This document shows positions 31,181 through 38,405 of a DNA stretch of 38,405 nt, one piece after another. The DNA comes from an uncultured Ruminococcus sp. (GTDB lineage: Bacteria; Bacillota; Clostridia; RUG12999), in NCBI GenBank assembly GCA_902784805.1, contig CACZWD010000007.1, forward strand, positions 1 to 38,405. The letters are read 5' to 3'. The notes under the pieces are model-generated. The model was not told the origin of the DNA. It saw only the letters and a program-made list of their open reading frames with translations, and ran no database searches. The position numbers and the translations under genes were made by a program. How positions within the stretch are numbered: position 1 is the first letter of the stretch; each line of letters starts with the position of its first letter.

Positions 31181-31792
31181 TTACAGTTCACAAAAAGCCC
31201 GAAGTATATTAAGCCCGACATCACCGCTTTTTTCGGGGTGAAACTGACAGCCGTATATGCTGCCTTTTTCGGCGGAAGCGGTAAGCGGCGCGCCGTAATC
31301 GCAAACCGCCGTTACGGAATCATCACATTTTGAAGCGTAATACGAATGAACAAAATAAACGAAATCTCCGTTTTTTATGTGTCTGAAAAGCTTGCTTTTT
31401 TTATCCGTAAATTTAAGAGAATTCCAGCCGATTTGAGGTATTTTGTAATCCTTTGAAACAGCACCTTCAATCGGAACAATTTCACCCTTTAAAAGCCCAA
31501 GCCCTTTATGCTCTCCGTATTCATAGCTTTTTTCAAACAAAAGCTGCATGCCGAGGCATATTCCGAGCAGAGGCTTGCCGCTTTCGGAAAGTGAAATCAG
31601 AAGCTTGTCAAGGCCGCTCTTTTTAAGCTTTTCCGCGGCGTCCGCAAAAGCGCCCACACCCGGAAGTATTATTTTATCGGCGCGGCGTATATCTTCGGCG
31701 TTACCCGTAACAACAGCTTCCGCGCCGATTTTTGCAAAAGAGCTTTTAAGCGAAAATAAATTTCCTACGCCGTAATCAACTATCGCTATCAT
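31181..31792 (-). CDS. hisH: imidazole glycerol phosphate synthase, glutamine amidotransferase subunit
   Basis: Class I glutaminase that feeds ammonia to HisF. The 203 residues show the oxyanion PGVGAF, nucleophile elbow GICLGMQLL (Cys near residue 80) and the His-Glu pair in QFHPEKS. The ATG shares one base with the hisB stop (TAATG). Confidence 0.96.
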   Translation of the reverse strand: MIAIVDYGVGNLFSLKSSFAKIGAEAVVTGNAEDIRRADKIILPGVGAFADAAEKLKKSGLDKLLISLSESGKPLLGICLGMQLLFEKSYEYGEHKGLGLLKGEIVPIEGAVSKDYKIPQIGWNSLKFTDKKSKLFRHIKNGDFVYFVHSYYASKCDDSVTAVCDYGAPLTASAEKGSIYGCQFHPEKSGDVGLNILRAFCEL

Positions 31793-32379
31793 TAAAGCAC
31801 TCCTTTGGTTGAAGGTATTTCGTCGGCAAAGTCCTTGTCAACGCGTACAGCTTTTTTAAAGGACCGCGCAGCTGATTTAAACGCGCCCTCGATTATGTGA
31901 TGCGAATTTGAACCCGAAAGCTGTTTTATATGAAGCGTACAGCCGGCGTTTCTTGTAAAGCCGAGCCAAAATTCCTCAACAAGCTCTGTATCAAAATCGC
32001 CTACTTTTTCCGCCGGGATTTCAAGAGAACAGAAAAGACAGCTTCTGCCGGAAAAGTCAACAGCGGTCAAAATAAGCGCTTCGTCCATAGGCAGAATTTC
32101 GTTTCCGTATCTTATAATGCCCTTTTTATCGCCAAGAGCCTCTTTGAAGCCCTGTCCGAGAGCAATGCCGATATCCTCGGCAGAGTGATGATAATCCACT
32201 TCGGTATCGCCCTTGCAGGAGAGAGTGATATCAAACCTGCCGTGTTTCGCAAAAAGCGTCAGCATATGGTCAAGGAAACCGCAGCCTGTTTTAATTTCCG
32301 CTTTTCCGCTGCCGTCAAGAGATATTTTTAGCGAAATATCCGTTTCGGCGGTTTTTCTTTTTATTGTTGCAGTTCTCAA
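31792..32379 (-). CDS. hisB: imidazoleglycerol-phosphate dehydratase
   Basis: Mn-dependent dehydratase that makes imidazole acetol phosphate. At 195 residues it is dehydratase only, without the phosphatase domain of enterobacterial HisB. Metal motifs GCGFLDHML, DYHHSAEDIGIALGQ and GSNSHHIIEGAFKS are intact. The start codon is TTG (32377-32379), supported by AAAGGA 9 nt upstream and the MRTATIKRKTAET N-terminus. Confidence 0.95.
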   Translation of the reverse strand: MRTATIKRKTAETDISLKISLDGSGKAEIKTGCGFLDHMLTLFAKHGRFDITLSCKGDTEVDYHHSAEDIGIALGQGFKEALGDKKGIIRYGNEILPMDEALILTAVDFSGRSCLFCSLEIPAEKVGDFDTELVEEFWLGFTRNAGCTLHIKQLSGSNSHHIIEGAFKSAARSFKKAVRVDKDFADEIPSTKGVL

Positions 32380-32384
32380 AAGTA

Positions 32385-33449
32385 TCAGTCCTTTATCTTT
32401 AAAATTTCTTTTACGGCGGCAATAAGCGCGTCAAGCTGTGCTTTTGTGCCGACCGTAATTCTATTATAACACGAAATTCGTTCCGTGTCAAAGTGCCTTA
32501 TAAGTATGCCTTTTTCCTTAAGCTTTAAATACAGTTCCCTGCCGCTGATTTCGGGGTGTGCCGCGAAAACAAAATTTGCCCTTGAATCGGTCAGCGTAAA
32601 ACCGATTTTTTTAAGCTCCTCGCTTAAATAAGCTCTGTTTTCCGTAATTATGCGGCAGTTATCCTTGTTATATTTATCGTTTGAAAGCGTCGCGAGCGCC
32701 GCCGCCACAGTCAGCCTGTTTATATTGTAGGGGTTTGTTGAATACTTTATGGCGTTAAGGTCACGGATAAGCGGTTTTGCCGCCACGCCAAAGCCGAGCC
32801 TTGCGCCCGCCATACTTCTTGATTTTGAAAAAGTCTGCGTAACAAGAAGGTTATCATATTTATGTATAAGCGGTACGCAGCTTTCGCCGCCGAAATCAAT
32901 ATAAGCTTCGTCAACAACAACAATGTTATCCGGATTTGATTTTATAATTTCCTCAATTTCCGAACATTTAAGTATAATACCGGTCGGCGCGTTGGGATTT
33001 GCTATAAAAACGGTTTTATTTATGCCTTTATAATCATCGGGATTTATTTTAAAATCACGGTCAAGCGGTATTTCTGTGTATGGCACATTGTTTATCCCGG
33101 CAAAAACCTTATAAAACCCGTATGTTATGTCGGGAAACACAGCGGGGGTATCTTTATCGCAGAAAGCCATAAAAGCGAAATTTAAAATTTCGTCCGAACC
33201 GTTGGTAGCAAGTATTTCGTCAGGCGAGACGTTTAATACTCCGGCAAGCTTAACGTTTAAAGCCGTACATTCGGGGTCCGGATAAAGCTGAAGCCTTGAG
33301 ACTTCTTCCATCACTTCTTTACCGGTATTTTCGGGAGGCGGAAACGGTGATTCGTTTGTGTTAAGCTTTATATATTCCATATCTTTCGGCTGTTCACCCG
33401 GAACATACGGAACAAGTGAGCTGTATTTTTCACTTAAAAATTTACTCAT
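32385..33449 (-). CDS. hisC: histidinol-phosphate aminotransferase
   Basis: PLP enzyme that transfers an amino group from glutamate to imidazole acetol phosphate. The 354-residue protein has NTNESPFPPP near the start, NPNAPTG (about 151-157), VVDEAYIDF and the PLP lysine in TFSKSRSMAGARLGF (about 210). Of three ATG codons in a row I use the third (33449), 7 nt from GGAG. The start overlaps the end of hisD. Confidence 0.94.
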   Translation of the reverse strand: MSKFLSEKYSSLVPYVPGEQPKDMEYIKLNTNESPFPPPENTGKEVMEEVSRLQLYPDPECTALNVKLAGVLNVSPDEILATNGSDEILNFAFMAFCDKDTPAVFPDITYGFYKVFAGINNVPYTEIPLDRDFKINPDDYKGINKTVFIANPNAPTGIILKCSEIEEIIKSNPDNIVVVDEAYIDFGGESCVPLIHKYDNLLVTQTFSKSRSMAGARLGFGVAAKPLIRDLNAIKYSTNPYNINRLTVAAALATLSNDKYNKDNCRIITENRAYLSEELKKIGFTLTDSRANFVFAAHPEISGRELYLKLKEKGILIRHFDTERISCYNRITVGTKAQLDALIAAVKEILKIKD

Positions 33450-34725
33450 CATCATTCTCCAATCGTATAACCGCGCTTTTCGCGTGAGCGGTAAGCCCTT
33501 CTTTTTTCGCGAAATATTCTATATCCTTCGCGACTTTTTTAAGGGCGTCTTTTGTATAATAGGTATATTGTGTTTTTTTAACAAAATCATCAACCGAAAG
33601 CGGACTTGAGAATTTTGCCGTTCCGCTTGTGGGAAGCGTATGATTTGGACCGGCAAAATAATCCCCCAGAGCTTCGGGACAATTTTTACCCATAAACACA
33701 GAGCCTGCGTGGCGAATGGAATCAAGATAATCAAAGGGATTATCAACACACAACTCAAGATGCTCGGGCGCGATTTCGTTTGCTATGTCTATTGCAAGGC
33801 GGAGGTTATCCGCCACGATAATTTTACCGTTATTATCAATCGACGCCCTTGCGATTTCTTTACGGCTAAGAAGCGGAAGCTGACGCTCGATTTCAAGGCT
33901 CACCTTTTCGGCAAGCTCTCTGCTGTCGGTCACAAGCACGGCGCTTGCCATTTTGTCATGCTCCGCCTGTGAAAGAAGGTCCGCGGCGATATATTTCGGG
34001 TTGCAGGTGCCGTCCGCAACGACAAGGATTTCACTCGGACCGGCAATCATATCAATTGAAACTTTGCCGAAAACCTGTTTTTTCGCTTCAGCGACAAAAG
34101 CGTTGCCCGGTCCTACTATTTTATCAACCTTCGGAACGCTTTCCGTTCCGTAAGCAAGGGCGGCAATCGCCTGCGCTCCGCCGATTTTAAAAATCCTGTC
34201 AACACCTGCAATTGATGCCGCGGCAAGTATTACGGGATTAACCTTTCCGCCCGGAAGCGGAGGAGTTGTAATGACAACCTCTTTACAGCCGGCGATTTTT
34301 GCGGGCAGCGAATCCATAAGGACGGTTGAAGGGTATGCCGCGGTGCCGCCCGGAACATAAAGCCCGGCTCTGTCAACGGGAATAATCTTCTGTCCCATAA
34401 TAATGCCGTTTTCGTTGTTTATAATAAAGCTGTTGCGGCGCTGTTTTTCATGAAAATTACGGATATTTTCAGCTGCCTTTTTAAGTATTTCCATAAATTC
34501 GGGCTCAACGGTATCAAGCGCCTCGTCAATTTCTTCTTTGCTGACCGCAAGCGACGAAAGCTCCGCTTTGTCAAACTTTTTTGTATATTCAAAAAGAGCT
34601 GTGTCACCACGGCTTTTAACATCGGAAATAATATCCGAAACAATGCCTTCTATATTTGTTACAGGCATGGTTCTCGCAAAAATTTCGCTGTCCCGGACCT
34701 CACCGTATTTTAAAATTTTAATCAT
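33442..34725 (-). CDS. hisD: histidinol dehydrogenase
   Basis: Zinc enzyme that oxidises histidinol twice to histidine with NAD+. The 427-residue protein carries VPGGTAAYPSTVLM, AGPSEILVVADG, the zinc/substrate stretch DLLSQAEHD and AGPNHTLPTSGTA. I start at ATG 34725 (MIKILKYGEV); AAAGG is 12 nt upstream, rather far, but the longer frame runs into hisG without a better site. Confidence 0.95.
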   Translation of the reverse strand: MIKILKYGEVRDSEIFARTMPVTNIEGIVSDIISDVKSRGDTALFEYTKKFDKAELSSLAVSKEEIDEALDTVEPEFMEILKKAAENIRNFHEKQRRNSFIINNENGIIMGQKIIPVDRAGLYVPGGTAAYPSTVLMDSLPAKIAGCKEVVITTPPLPGGKVNPVILAAASIAGVDRIFKIGGAQAIAALAYGTESVPKVDKIVGPGNAFVAEAKKQVFGKVSIDMIAGPSEILVVADGTCNPKYIAADLLSQAEHDKMASAVLVTDSRELAEKVSLEIERQLPLLSRKEIARASIDNNGKIIVADNLRLAIDIANEIAPEHLELCVDNPFDYLDSIRHAGSVFMGKNCPEALGDYFAGPNHTLPTSGTAKFSSPLSVDDFVKKTQYTYYTKDALKKVAKDIEYFAKKEGLTAHAKSAVIRLENDDE

Positions 34726-34753
34726 TTTTAAGTCATACCTTTCTTTGTGTTTG

Positions 34754-35374
34754 CTATTTTGTGATTTTTGAAAGATATTCGGTAATCTTTTCAATCTGTT
34801 TTCCTTTAAATTTAAAGCTTGCCTTGTTTGCTATGAGCCTTGCGCTTATCGGAACAATTTTTTCAATAACCGAAAGGTTGTTTTCTTTAAGGGTTTTCCC
34901 CGTCTCGACAATATCGACAATCACGTCCGAAAGCCCGAGTATGGGGGCAAGCTCAATGGAGCCGTTAAGATGAATAATATCAATATCACGACCTATTTTG
35001 CTGTAATAATCCGCGGCAATTGCGGAAAATTTAGTCGCCACGCGCAGAGTTTTCTGCGGATTATCCCTGAAACCGTTTTTCGCGGCGACAGCCATATGGC
35101 ACTTGCCTATGCCGAGGTCCAAAAGCTCATAAACATCGGGGGAATATTCTAAAAGTATATCCTTGCCGGCAACGCCGATATCGGCGGCGCCTCGCTCGAC
35201 ATAAATCGAAACATCGGAAGGCTTTACCCAAAAATAACGGACCTTTTTTTCGGGATTTTCAAAAATCAGCTTTCTGCCGCCGTCTTTGATTTCGGGACAT
35301 TCAAACCCCGCCTGTTCAAACATGGCGTAAACTTTTTCTCCGAGCCTTCCTTTCGGAAGCGCGACATTAAGCAT
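34754..35374 (-). CDS. hisG: ATP phosphoribosyltransferase, short catalytic form
   Basis: First and feedback-controlled step of histidine synthesis. At about 206 residues it is the short HisG lacking the C-terminal ACT-like domain, so it needs HisZ. The N-terminus MLNVALPKGRLGEKVYAMF and the PRPP loop region IVETGKTLKENNL are clear. The ATG at 35374 sits inside the end of hisZ; an in-frame TTG (35383) with GGGGG 9 nt upstream is an alternative start adding three residues. Confidence 0.94.
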   Translation of the reverse strand: MLNVALPKGRLGEKVYAMFEQAGFECPEIKDGGRKLIFENPEKKVRYFWVKPSDVSIYVERGAADIGVAGKDILLEYSPDVYELLDLGIGKCHMAVAAKNGFRDNPQKTLRVATKFSAIAADYYSKIGRDIDIIHLNGSIELAPILGLSDVIVDIVETGKTLKENNLSVIEKIVPISARLIANKASFKFKGKQIEKITEYLSKITK

Positions 35375-36485
35375 TGTTTTCAACAGTGACAACCCCCTTT
35401 TCCGTTATTTCGTAAAGCTTTTTGTATTTTATTTTTGAGGGAACAGCTACCCCTGCCGTAACATTTAAGCCCGCCTGCGTAAGCTCGGAAACCGCGTTTA
35501 TTATTTTTTCGCTTTCCGTTTTTTTGTTATATAACACAAAAACGTCAACATCATATCCGCTTTCGCCGCCAAGCCTTTCAAGGCTGTCAAGATATACGGC
35601 AAAGCCTATTGCGCGGGATTTTTTGCGCATTTTTTTCATAAGGTTATCATATTGACCTCCCGAAAGGACGCTTTCCGAAATGCCGTTTATAAATCCGTTG
35701 AATACAATGCCGTTATAGTAATTCATATTGTTGATAACCGAGAAATCAATTCTTATTTTATCACCAAACCCGTTTTTATCAAGCAAATTTACAATATTTG
35801 TAAGCTGAACGGCGGATTTTGAAAGCTTGCCGTGAGGCATCAAGGAGTTAAGCTTCGGCAAAACATCGGAAGGCTCTCCGTATGTTGTTGTAAGCGCTTT
35901 TAAAAGAGCGGTTTTTTCGGCGGATACCCCCTCCGCCAGAAGAAGCTCGGAAATTTCGTGATAGTTTTTTTCGCCGAGTAGCCGCAAAACCTTTTTTCCC
36001 GCGGCGGAAGAAATATCAAGATATGTAATAATATCCGAAATTATACCGAGGTGAGAAATATCAAGCACATAATCGGGAGATATTGTTTCAAGGCTTTTAG
36101 CGGCAAGCATAAGAACTTCAAAAACCGTGTATTCGTCAACATTTCCCATACATTCAAGACCGATTTGCATAAGCTCTTTAAAGCTGTTTGTGCCTTTTGA
36201 CACTCTATATACATTTTCGTTATAATAAACCTTTTTCAGATAATGCGGCTCGTCTTTGCAATTTTTGATTATTGAAAGGGTAACGTCGGGTTTAAGCGCC
36301 ATAAGCTTGCCGTCCCTGTCTGTAAAAGTTATGACATTATCCGAAACAAGAAAATCTTTATTTCCCGCGTATAAATCATATTCCTCAAATTTTTTCATTT
36401 TATAACGCATATATCCGTACGATTTATAAAGCGAACGGAGAGAAAAAACGGCTTTTTCATCATTTTTTAAATCTTTAATGTTCAT
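35367..36485 (-). CDS. hisZ: ATP phosphoribosyltransferase regulatory subunit
   Basis: Histidyl-tRNA-synthetase-like partner that activates short HisG and mediates feedback by histidine. The 372-residue chain shows class II synthetase-type motifs (FTDRDGKLMALKPDVT, near residue 60, and SVLSGGQYDNLM) but lacks an anticodon domain. I take the ATG at 36485, since GGAGG is 10 nt upstream; the ATG at 36503 overlaps that site. It is the first gene of the his operon. Confidence 0.92.
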   Translation of the reverse strand: MNIKDLKNDEKAVFSLRSLYKSYGYMRYKMKKFEEYDLYAGNKDFLVSDNVITFTDRDGKLMALKPDVTLSIIKNCKDEPHYLKKVYYNENVYRVSKGTNSFKELMQIGLECMGNVDEYTVFEVLMLAAKSLETISPDYVLDISHLGIISDIITYLDISSAAGKKVLRLLGEKNYHEISELLLAEGVSAEKTALLKALTTTYGEPSDVLPKLNSLMPHGKLSKSAVQLTNIVNLLDKNGFGDKIRIDFSVINNMNYYNGIVFNGFINGISESVLSGGQYDNLMKKMRKKSRAIGFAVYLDSLERLGGESGYDVDVFVLYNKKTESEKIINAVSELTQAGLNVTAGVAVPSKIKYKKLYEITEKGVVTVENNA

Positions 36486-36523
36486 GTTATATTGTTCCTC
36501 CATAAAAGCACATTACCTTTAAT

Positions 36524-36552
36524 ATGATACCACACTAAAGTAGTAAAGTCAA
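36524..36552 (-). promoter_or_regulatory. his operon promoter
   Basis: Minus-strand TTGACT (36547-36552), 17-nt spacer, TATCAT (36524-36529). The spacer contains a tandem ACTTTA repeat 8 bp apart and the small dyad ACTA-CTT-TAGT, which could be an operator. There is no leader attenuator: hisZ starts about 35 nt downstream. Confidence 0.82.
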
Positions 36553-36611
36553 GTATATTTAAAAAATTTTTAATAATTTCACTCAAAAATAAAAATATTT
36601 GTACAAATATC

Positions 36612-36640
36612 TTGACTTTTTTATAAAAGTATGATATAAT
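36612..36640 (+). promoter_or_regulatory. promoter of the prophage packaging genes
   Basis: TTGACT (36612-36617), 17-nt spacer, TATAAT (36635-36640), divergent from the his promoter. The 135-nt leader contains inverted repeats TGTAAAT/ATTTACA (about 36675-36700) and CCTGATAA/TTATCAGG (36710-36737), the latter without a T run. Confidence 0.75.
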
Positions 36641-36778
36641 TGAACGTGAGAAACTGTATTTTAATTTAATAAAATGTAAATTTTTGGCATTTGATTTACA
36701 TAAGAACAACCTGATAATTCAAACTAAATTTATCAGGCTAAAAACGGCACGAATATTATTAAATAAGGGGTTAATAAA

Positions 36779-37090
36779 ATGATTGACATCAGAGTTTTAA
36801 GAGAAAACGATGTAGTTCGCTCTGTTGTTGCAACAGGTCATGCCGCAAAAAGTAAAAAAGGTGAGCAAATTTGCAGCGGAGTATCGGCTCTTATGTACAC
36901 GCTGGCAATGTCACTGGGAGATATGAAACGTGTCGGCGTGAATGTAATTGATGATGAAAAGGGCTTATGCATCGAAATTTTACGCGGTTCTACAAAAAAT
37001 GATGCGCAGGTGGCTGTAAACACAATAATGTGCGGACTTAAAAATATGTCCGACCTTTATCCGCACAGCGTGAGAATACGGTCAAATTAG
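36779..37090 (+). CDS. Prp-like cysteine protease (prophage head protease or paralogue)
   Basis: A 103-residue protein of the Prp (YsxB) family, which in Firmicutes trims the N-terminal extension of ribosomal protein L27. It has the two catalytic positions: His in VVATGHAAKS (about residue 21) and Cys in QICSGVSALMYTL (about residue 32). Canonical prp lies between rplU and rpmA, which are absent here. Instead it precedes small phage genes and a terminase, so it may be a phage copy. GGGG lies 8 nt before the ATG. Confidence 0.8.
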   Translation: MIDIRVLRENDVVRSVVATGHAAKSKKGEQICSGVSALMYTLAMSLGDMKRVGVNVIDDEKGLCIEILRGSTKNDAQVAVNTIMCGLKNMSDLYPHSVRIRSN

Positions 37091-37100
37091 AGGTGACGAT

Positions 37101-37481
37101 ATGAAATATATGTTGCCTCTTGAAGATAATTATTATGCGCTTTATCTTGCAATAGTATATCCCTGTTTTCTGACGGCTGATGAGGCCTTGCACGCTATAA
37201 AGTATGGTGTAAATCCAATTGCGATAACCGAACAGACTATTATGGAAGGCTTCAGGCTTTCCAAGAAGAAAAAAGAGCCGGCTCATTACGATGAAAGCCT
37301 TGGCAGAAGGTATGAGATTGTACGGCTTCTTGCGGGTGTTATAAAGGAAAGCAATGAAGCAATGAGAACTTTAAGGGATTATGAGCTTGAAAGCTATAAA
37401 GAAAATGTGCTCAGTTATATGAAAGCACTCAGAGAAAGGAAGGAAAAACAAAACAATAAGTGGGAAAAATTGACGAAATAA
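37101..37481 (+). CDS. hypothetical prophage protein
   Basis: A 126-residue soluble, charged protein, MKYMLPLEDNYYALYLAIVYP onward, with a strongly helical basic C-terminus (ENVLSYMKALRERKEKQNNK). I do not recognise it. It starts 10 nt after the Prp-like gene behind GAGGTGAC and overlaps the next gene, so it is part of the packaging module; a small-terminase or adaptor role would fit the position but is not shown by the sequence. Confidence 0.6.
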   Translation: MKYMLPLEDNYYALYLAIVYPCFLTADEALHAIKYGVNPIAITEQTIMEGFRLSKKKKEPAHYDESLGRRYEIVRLLAGVIKESNEAMRTLRDYELESYKENVLSYMKALRERKEKQNNKWEKLTK

Positions 37482-37774
37482 AAACAGCGGACAAAATTTT
37501 AAAAATTATTTTTAAAGCTTTAAAGGAAGGACAATTTAATTTTCATGTTGCGAAAATCAAAGGCGGAAAAGGTGACGGCAGCACAGAGGAAATAACGGAA
37601 ACACAGCTCGATGCTATTGATACAAAAAGGCTGCTTGAAACAGTTACCGCAATTGAAAAAATTGTAAATATGAAGAAAAAAACGGAAGGTGAAGTTAAAA
37701 ACACGGCGCAGACCGCTAAAATTGTCATTCCCGACGTTGAGTTTCCGGATATTGACGGGGGCGATGCGGAATAA
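37460..37774 (+). CDS. hypothetical prophage protein, possible terminase small subunit position
   Basis: A 104-residue protein with a helical N-terminus (IDEIKTADKILKIIFKALKEG), a glycine-rich KIKGGKGDG, a helix TKRLLETVTAIEKIVNMKKK and an acidic tail DVEFPDIDGGDAE. It overlaps the previous gene by 22 nt and ends 12 nt before the terminase frame. The helix RLLETVTAIEKI with an acidic tail is seen in some small terminases, but no DNA-binding motif is evident. Confidence 0.6.
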   Translation: MGKIDEIKTADKILKIIFKALKEGQFNFHVAKIKGGKGDGSTEEITETQLDAIDTKRLLETVTAIEKIVNMKKKTEGEVKNTAQTAKIVIPDVEFPDIDGGDAE

Positions 37775-37785
37775 GCGAAAAAATA

Positions 37786-38405
37786 ATATGGCAGCCTCAG
37801 CCGAGACAAGCGGAATTTATGGCAAGGTTTGAGGACGAAGCGCTTTACGGAGGCGCCGCGGGAGGAGGCAAAAGCGACGCTCTGCTTGCGGAAGCGTTAA
37901 GACAGGTAAATGTGCCGCATTACAGAGGTATAATTTTCAGAAAAACCTACCCGGAATGTTCGGGGCTTATTGACCGTTCAATGGATTTATACCCTCAGGC
38001 GTATCCCGGAGCTAAATTTAACGGAAATAACCATTGCTGGATATTTCCTTCGGGAGCAAAAATTTATTTTGGAAGTATGCAGCACAAGCAGGACAGGCTA
38101 AAATATCAGGGTAAAAGATATGATTTTATCGGTTTTGATGAGCTTACGCATTTTACGTGGGACGAATATTCGTATATGTTTTCGAGAAACCGTCCGGGAG
38201 GACCGGGAACAAGATGTTATATTAGGGCAACCTGTAATCCCGGCGGCGTAGGTCACGCATGGGTAAAAGAGCGGTTTATAACGGCTAAGGAACCAATGAA
38301 AACATACTACGAAAGTGTAATGGTCGGCGGTAAGGAATATAAACGGTCGAGAATTTTTGTTCCGTCAACAGTGTTTGACAATAAAATTTTGCTTGAACAG
38401 GACCC
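37786..38405 (+). CDS. phage terminase large subunit, partial
   Basis: DNA-packaging ATPase/nuclease. The visible 206 residues contain the Q motif WQPQPRQAEFM, Walker A YGGAAGGGKSDALL, Walker B FIGFDELTHF and the coupling motif TCNPGG, all in normal order; the nuclease domain lies beyond the window. The frame has no ATG before the Q motif: the codons there are ATA ATA TGG, while the first in-frame ATG (37819) would remove the Q motif. I place the start at ATA 37786 with low certainty; an ATG at 37788 is in another frame and reads only 14 codons. Confidence 0.85.
   Translation, partial: MWQPQPRQAEFMARFEDEALYGGAAGGGKSDALLAEALRQVNVPHYRGIIFRKTYPECSGLIDRSMDLYPQAYPGAKFNGNNHCWIFPSGAKIYFGSMQHKQDRLKYQGKRYDFIGFDELTHFTWDEYSYMFSRNRPGGPGTRCYIRATCNPGGVGHAWVKERFITAKEPMKTYYESVMVGGKEYKRSRIFVPSTVFDNKILLEQD

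Noticed and set aside
1..38405. CRISPR array or complete insertion sequence
   Set aside because: No regularly spaced direct repeats and no transposase motif were seen on either strand.

Overview
The window looks like a chromosomal segment of an AT-rich, low-GC Gram-positive anaerobe, most likely an uncultured member of the Clostridia (Oscillospirales/Ruminococcaceae-like). The basis is consensus sigma-A promoters with 17-nt spacers, strong GGAGG ribosome sites, ATGA-coupled operons, a type 1B dihydroorotate dehydrogenase with PyrK, short HisG plus HisZ, a PHP-type histidinol phosphatase, a Rex repressor, an SLH-domain surface protein and Firmicute-style leader attenuators. No taxonomic marker is long enough here to name a species.

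Layout. 1-4680 (minus): pyrimidine operon pyrC-pyrK-pyrD-pyrF-pyrE-pyrB (pyrB runs off the window), behind a consensus promoter and a leader that can fold into a PyrR-type binding loop followed by a terminator. 4704-6338 (minus): a deoxyinosine-type DNA glycosylase and a multi-spanning membrane protein built from two similar halves. 6494-7978 (plus): a DUF1846 protein. 8275-10166 (plus): an SLH-anchored HAD phosphatase and a tiny membrane protein with an apparent AUA start. 10473-14806 (plus): aconitase, Rex, a PQ-loop-like membrane protein and purA. 14843-16694: tRNA-Arg(CCU), a decayed prophage tail/lysis segment (truncated SGNH hydrolase, a small ORF, an amidase endolysin) and, on the minus strand, tRNA-Ser(CGA). 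16846-18184 (minus): infC-rpmI-rplT with an attenuated leader and an AUA start on infC. 18252-20149 (plus): a lysine riboswitch driving an NhaC-family transporter, probably a lysine carrier (LysW type). 20206-26833 (minus): an autoregulated TetR - MMPL exporter - giant GLUG/coiled-coil surface protein operon.

26840-27981 is a second phage scar: the C-terminus of a minor head protein, a stand-alone PBECR-type nuclease with its own promoter, and a short, compact RNA gene with its own promoter and terminator that folds with two pseudoknot/kissing interactions. I did not recognise this RNA, and it is the best candidate for something undescribed. 27982-36552 (minus): a complete histidine operon hisZ-G-D-C-B-H-(structured 316-bp spacer)-A-F-IE-K. 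36612-end (plus): the head-packaging start of another prophage (Prp-like protease, two small proteins, large terminase cut by the window end).

Together the window combines nucleotide and amino-acid biosynthesis under several RNA-based controls (PyrR loop, L-box, IF3/L20 leader) with three phage-derived patches and two cell-surface loci. All calls come from reading the sequence; none has been checked against a database.
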